Assembly (NCBI GenBank): GCA_964459675.1 | Contig: CAYWNP010000125.1 | Coordinates: 1 to 6,499, forward strand | Reading direction: 5' to 3' | DNA from: CAIZQW01 sp964459675 | GTDB lineage: Bacteria > Verrucomicrobiota > Kiritimatiellia > RFP12 > UBA1067 | DNA length: 6,499 nucleotides | In this document: in pieces, positions 5,513-6,499 of the stretch | Layout: each line of letters starts with the position of its first letter | Position numbering within the stretch: position 1 is the first letter of the stretch | The notes under the pieces: generated by a model | Told to the model about the DNA's origin: nothing | The model's input: only the letters and a program-made list of their open reading frames with translations | The model's database searches: none | Position numbers and translations under genes: made by a program

Positions 5513-6499
5513 TTAGTTTTTCCGGTACACGGCGGGTGTATGGCCATGGTGACGGGAGAAAACCTGAATGAAATAACTTGTTGTTGCGAAGCCGACCTGT
5601 TTGATGATTTCTTGCAATGCAAGTTCTCTATTTTTGAGCAGTTTTGCAGCGGCCTCCATACGCAGGTTGAGCAGATACTTCGCCGGTGTTTCACCGGTGA
5701 GGGTACTAAACTGGGTGGAGAAGCGGGTGAGTCCGATGCCACAAGCTTCGGCCATGGTCTGCAGGGTCCAGGGTTCATGCAGGCGTTTAGGGAGTTGTTC
5801 TAAAAAGAGCTTGATGCTGCGCAGGGAGTCGGTCAGCGATTCCTTATAGGTCGTCGGAGTAGAGGCAAAGGCCACGAAGAGTTCCAAGAGCATACTGTTC
5901 ACCAGGAGGGCGATACGTGTGGCGCGGTGAGGTTGTTCTGGAGTCTTTGCGATCAGCAACAGACGGTTAAAGAGCTCAAGGTACTCAGCCGAGATAGGGC
6001 GTATGGCATCTTCATTTTGCCGGAGCGCGTGTGTCAGGCTCTTGAGTTCGTTTTTGCTGAGCAGTACCCAGTCAGGCCAGACCCACTCCTGATGCGGATG
6101 ACGCACGCCGACATCGAGGATGAGCCAGCCGACACGTCCTTGGGTGAAGCAGGGGTTCCCGATGGAGTGCTTTTGCCAGGGGCGTGTGATCATGATCTGT
6201 CCTTGTCCCAGTAGATGGCTCACGCCGTCAACGGTCACCGGGGTTTCGCCTTGTAGAGAAACCGTGAGTTCAATCCCCTCGTTTTGATGGGTGGGGAGTC
6301 CATAACTCTGCTTGCCGGTTGTCTTCCAGTAGCCGAAGCTACTCACGCCTGGAACTTCATGTGTCTTGAAGGGCGCACCTGGATATTGATGACGGCCTAT
6401 CCCAAAAAGCGCCATCTCGCCTGCCTCGACTGCTCCCTTGACCGGTTCGCACGAATCGGCGTGGAGCGTTTTGCCCGTCTGTTCTCTCCCCTTTTTCAT
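5513..6499 (-). CDS. AraC-family transcriptional regulator with N-terminal cupin-like sensor domain (start at window edge)
   Basis: This 328-residue protein has the usual AraC length and order. Residues about 60-115 look like a cupin sensor (HQNEGIELTVSLQG, then QIMITRPWQKHSIG), which in this family binds a small ligand, often a sugar. A helical linker follows (about 150-235). The C-terminal DNA-binding domain holds two helix-turn-helix units: about 245-265 (TLQTMAEACGIGLTRFSTQF) and about 296-318 (LQEIIKQVGFATTSYFIQVF), the second matching the AraC signature, ending in the characteristic HTPAVYR. The first in-frame ATG is the last codon of the window (6497-6499), so the true start may lie further right, or at the internal Met29 (6415). 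Its promoter and any divergent partner are outside the window. A role in carbohydrate use is plausible by family, and control of the dehydrogenase-isomerase operon is only speculation. Confidence 0.93.
   Translation of the reverse strand: MKKGREQTGKTLHADSCEPVKGAVEAGEMALFGIGRHQYPGAPFKTHEVPGVSSFGYWKTTGKQSYGLPTHQNEGIELTVSLQGETPVTVDGVSHLLGQGQIMITRPWQKHSIGNPCFTQGRVGWLILDVGVRHPHQEWVWPDWVLLSKNELKSLTHALRQNEDAIRPISAEYLELFNRLLLIAKTPEQPHRATRIALLVNSMLLELFVAFASTPTTYKESLTDSLRSIKLFLEQLPKRLHEPWTLQTMAEACGIGLTRFSTQFSTLTGETPAKYLLNLRMEAAAKLLKNRELALQEIIKQVGFATTSYFIQVFSRHHGHTPAVYRKN

Noticed and set aside
1..6499. CRISPR array, tRNA, rRNA, insertion sequence or phage genes
   Set aside because: No spaced direct repeats of CRISPR type, tRNA cloverleaf, rRNA-like sequence, transposase motif or terminal inverted repeats with target duplication were seen on reading through.

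Overview
The window looks like a chromosomal scaffold fragment from a bacterium of the PVC group (Verrucomicrobiota, Kiritimatiellota, Lentisphaerota or Planctomycetota). The main reason is a tandem pair of Tat-exported proteins, a Gfo/Idh/MocA dehydrogenase and a xylose-isomerase-like TIM barrel, with N-termini of the form xRRxF...LFAQ that are typical of those phyla. An AraC regulator with a cupin sensor and an XRE/zinc-ribbon protein fit the same setting. The phylum assignment is inference. A 100-base run of N (4732-4831) is an assembly gap and cuts two genes.

Layout: positions 1-84 hold the end of an intergenic region, with a fairly good leftward sigma-70-like promoter for a gene outside the window. 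A two-gene leftward operon follows: 2347-1055 (exported NAD(P)-dependent oxidoreductase) and 1047-85 (exported sugar-phosphate isomerase/epimerase-like protein), separated by 7 bases. The 153-base divergent spacer 2348-2500 carries a 21-bp near-perfect palindrome at 2401-2421, a candidate operator for the operon. A large radical SAM protein runs rightward from 2501 into the gap. It has a cobalamin-binding-like N-terminal domain, a CxxxCxxC cluster and a second four-cysteine cluster, and it resembles the uncharacterised TIGR03960-type family. Short tandem-repeat tracts lie inside its interdomain linker.

Right of the gap, a leftward XRE-type HTH protein with four cysteine pairs (5331 to the gap) is preceded by a 181-base spacer. 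Most of that spacer (5401-5510) is about 25% G+C by hand count. It contains nested inverted repeats, a perfect DnaA-box-like 9-mer and related sequences. A leftward AraC-family regulator (6499-5513) fills the right end.

The two exported enzymes probably work on one carbohydrate-derived substrate in the periplasm, where oxidation and isomerisation of sugars or cyclitols is common for these families. The AraC protein has a cupin sensor domain and could control sugar genes, but nothing in the window ties it to the operon. The radical SAM protein has no obvious functional link to its neighbours. The least ordinary items are the repeat-bearing linker of the radical SAM protein and the structured AT-rich spacer. 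No clearly new multi-gene system is visible.
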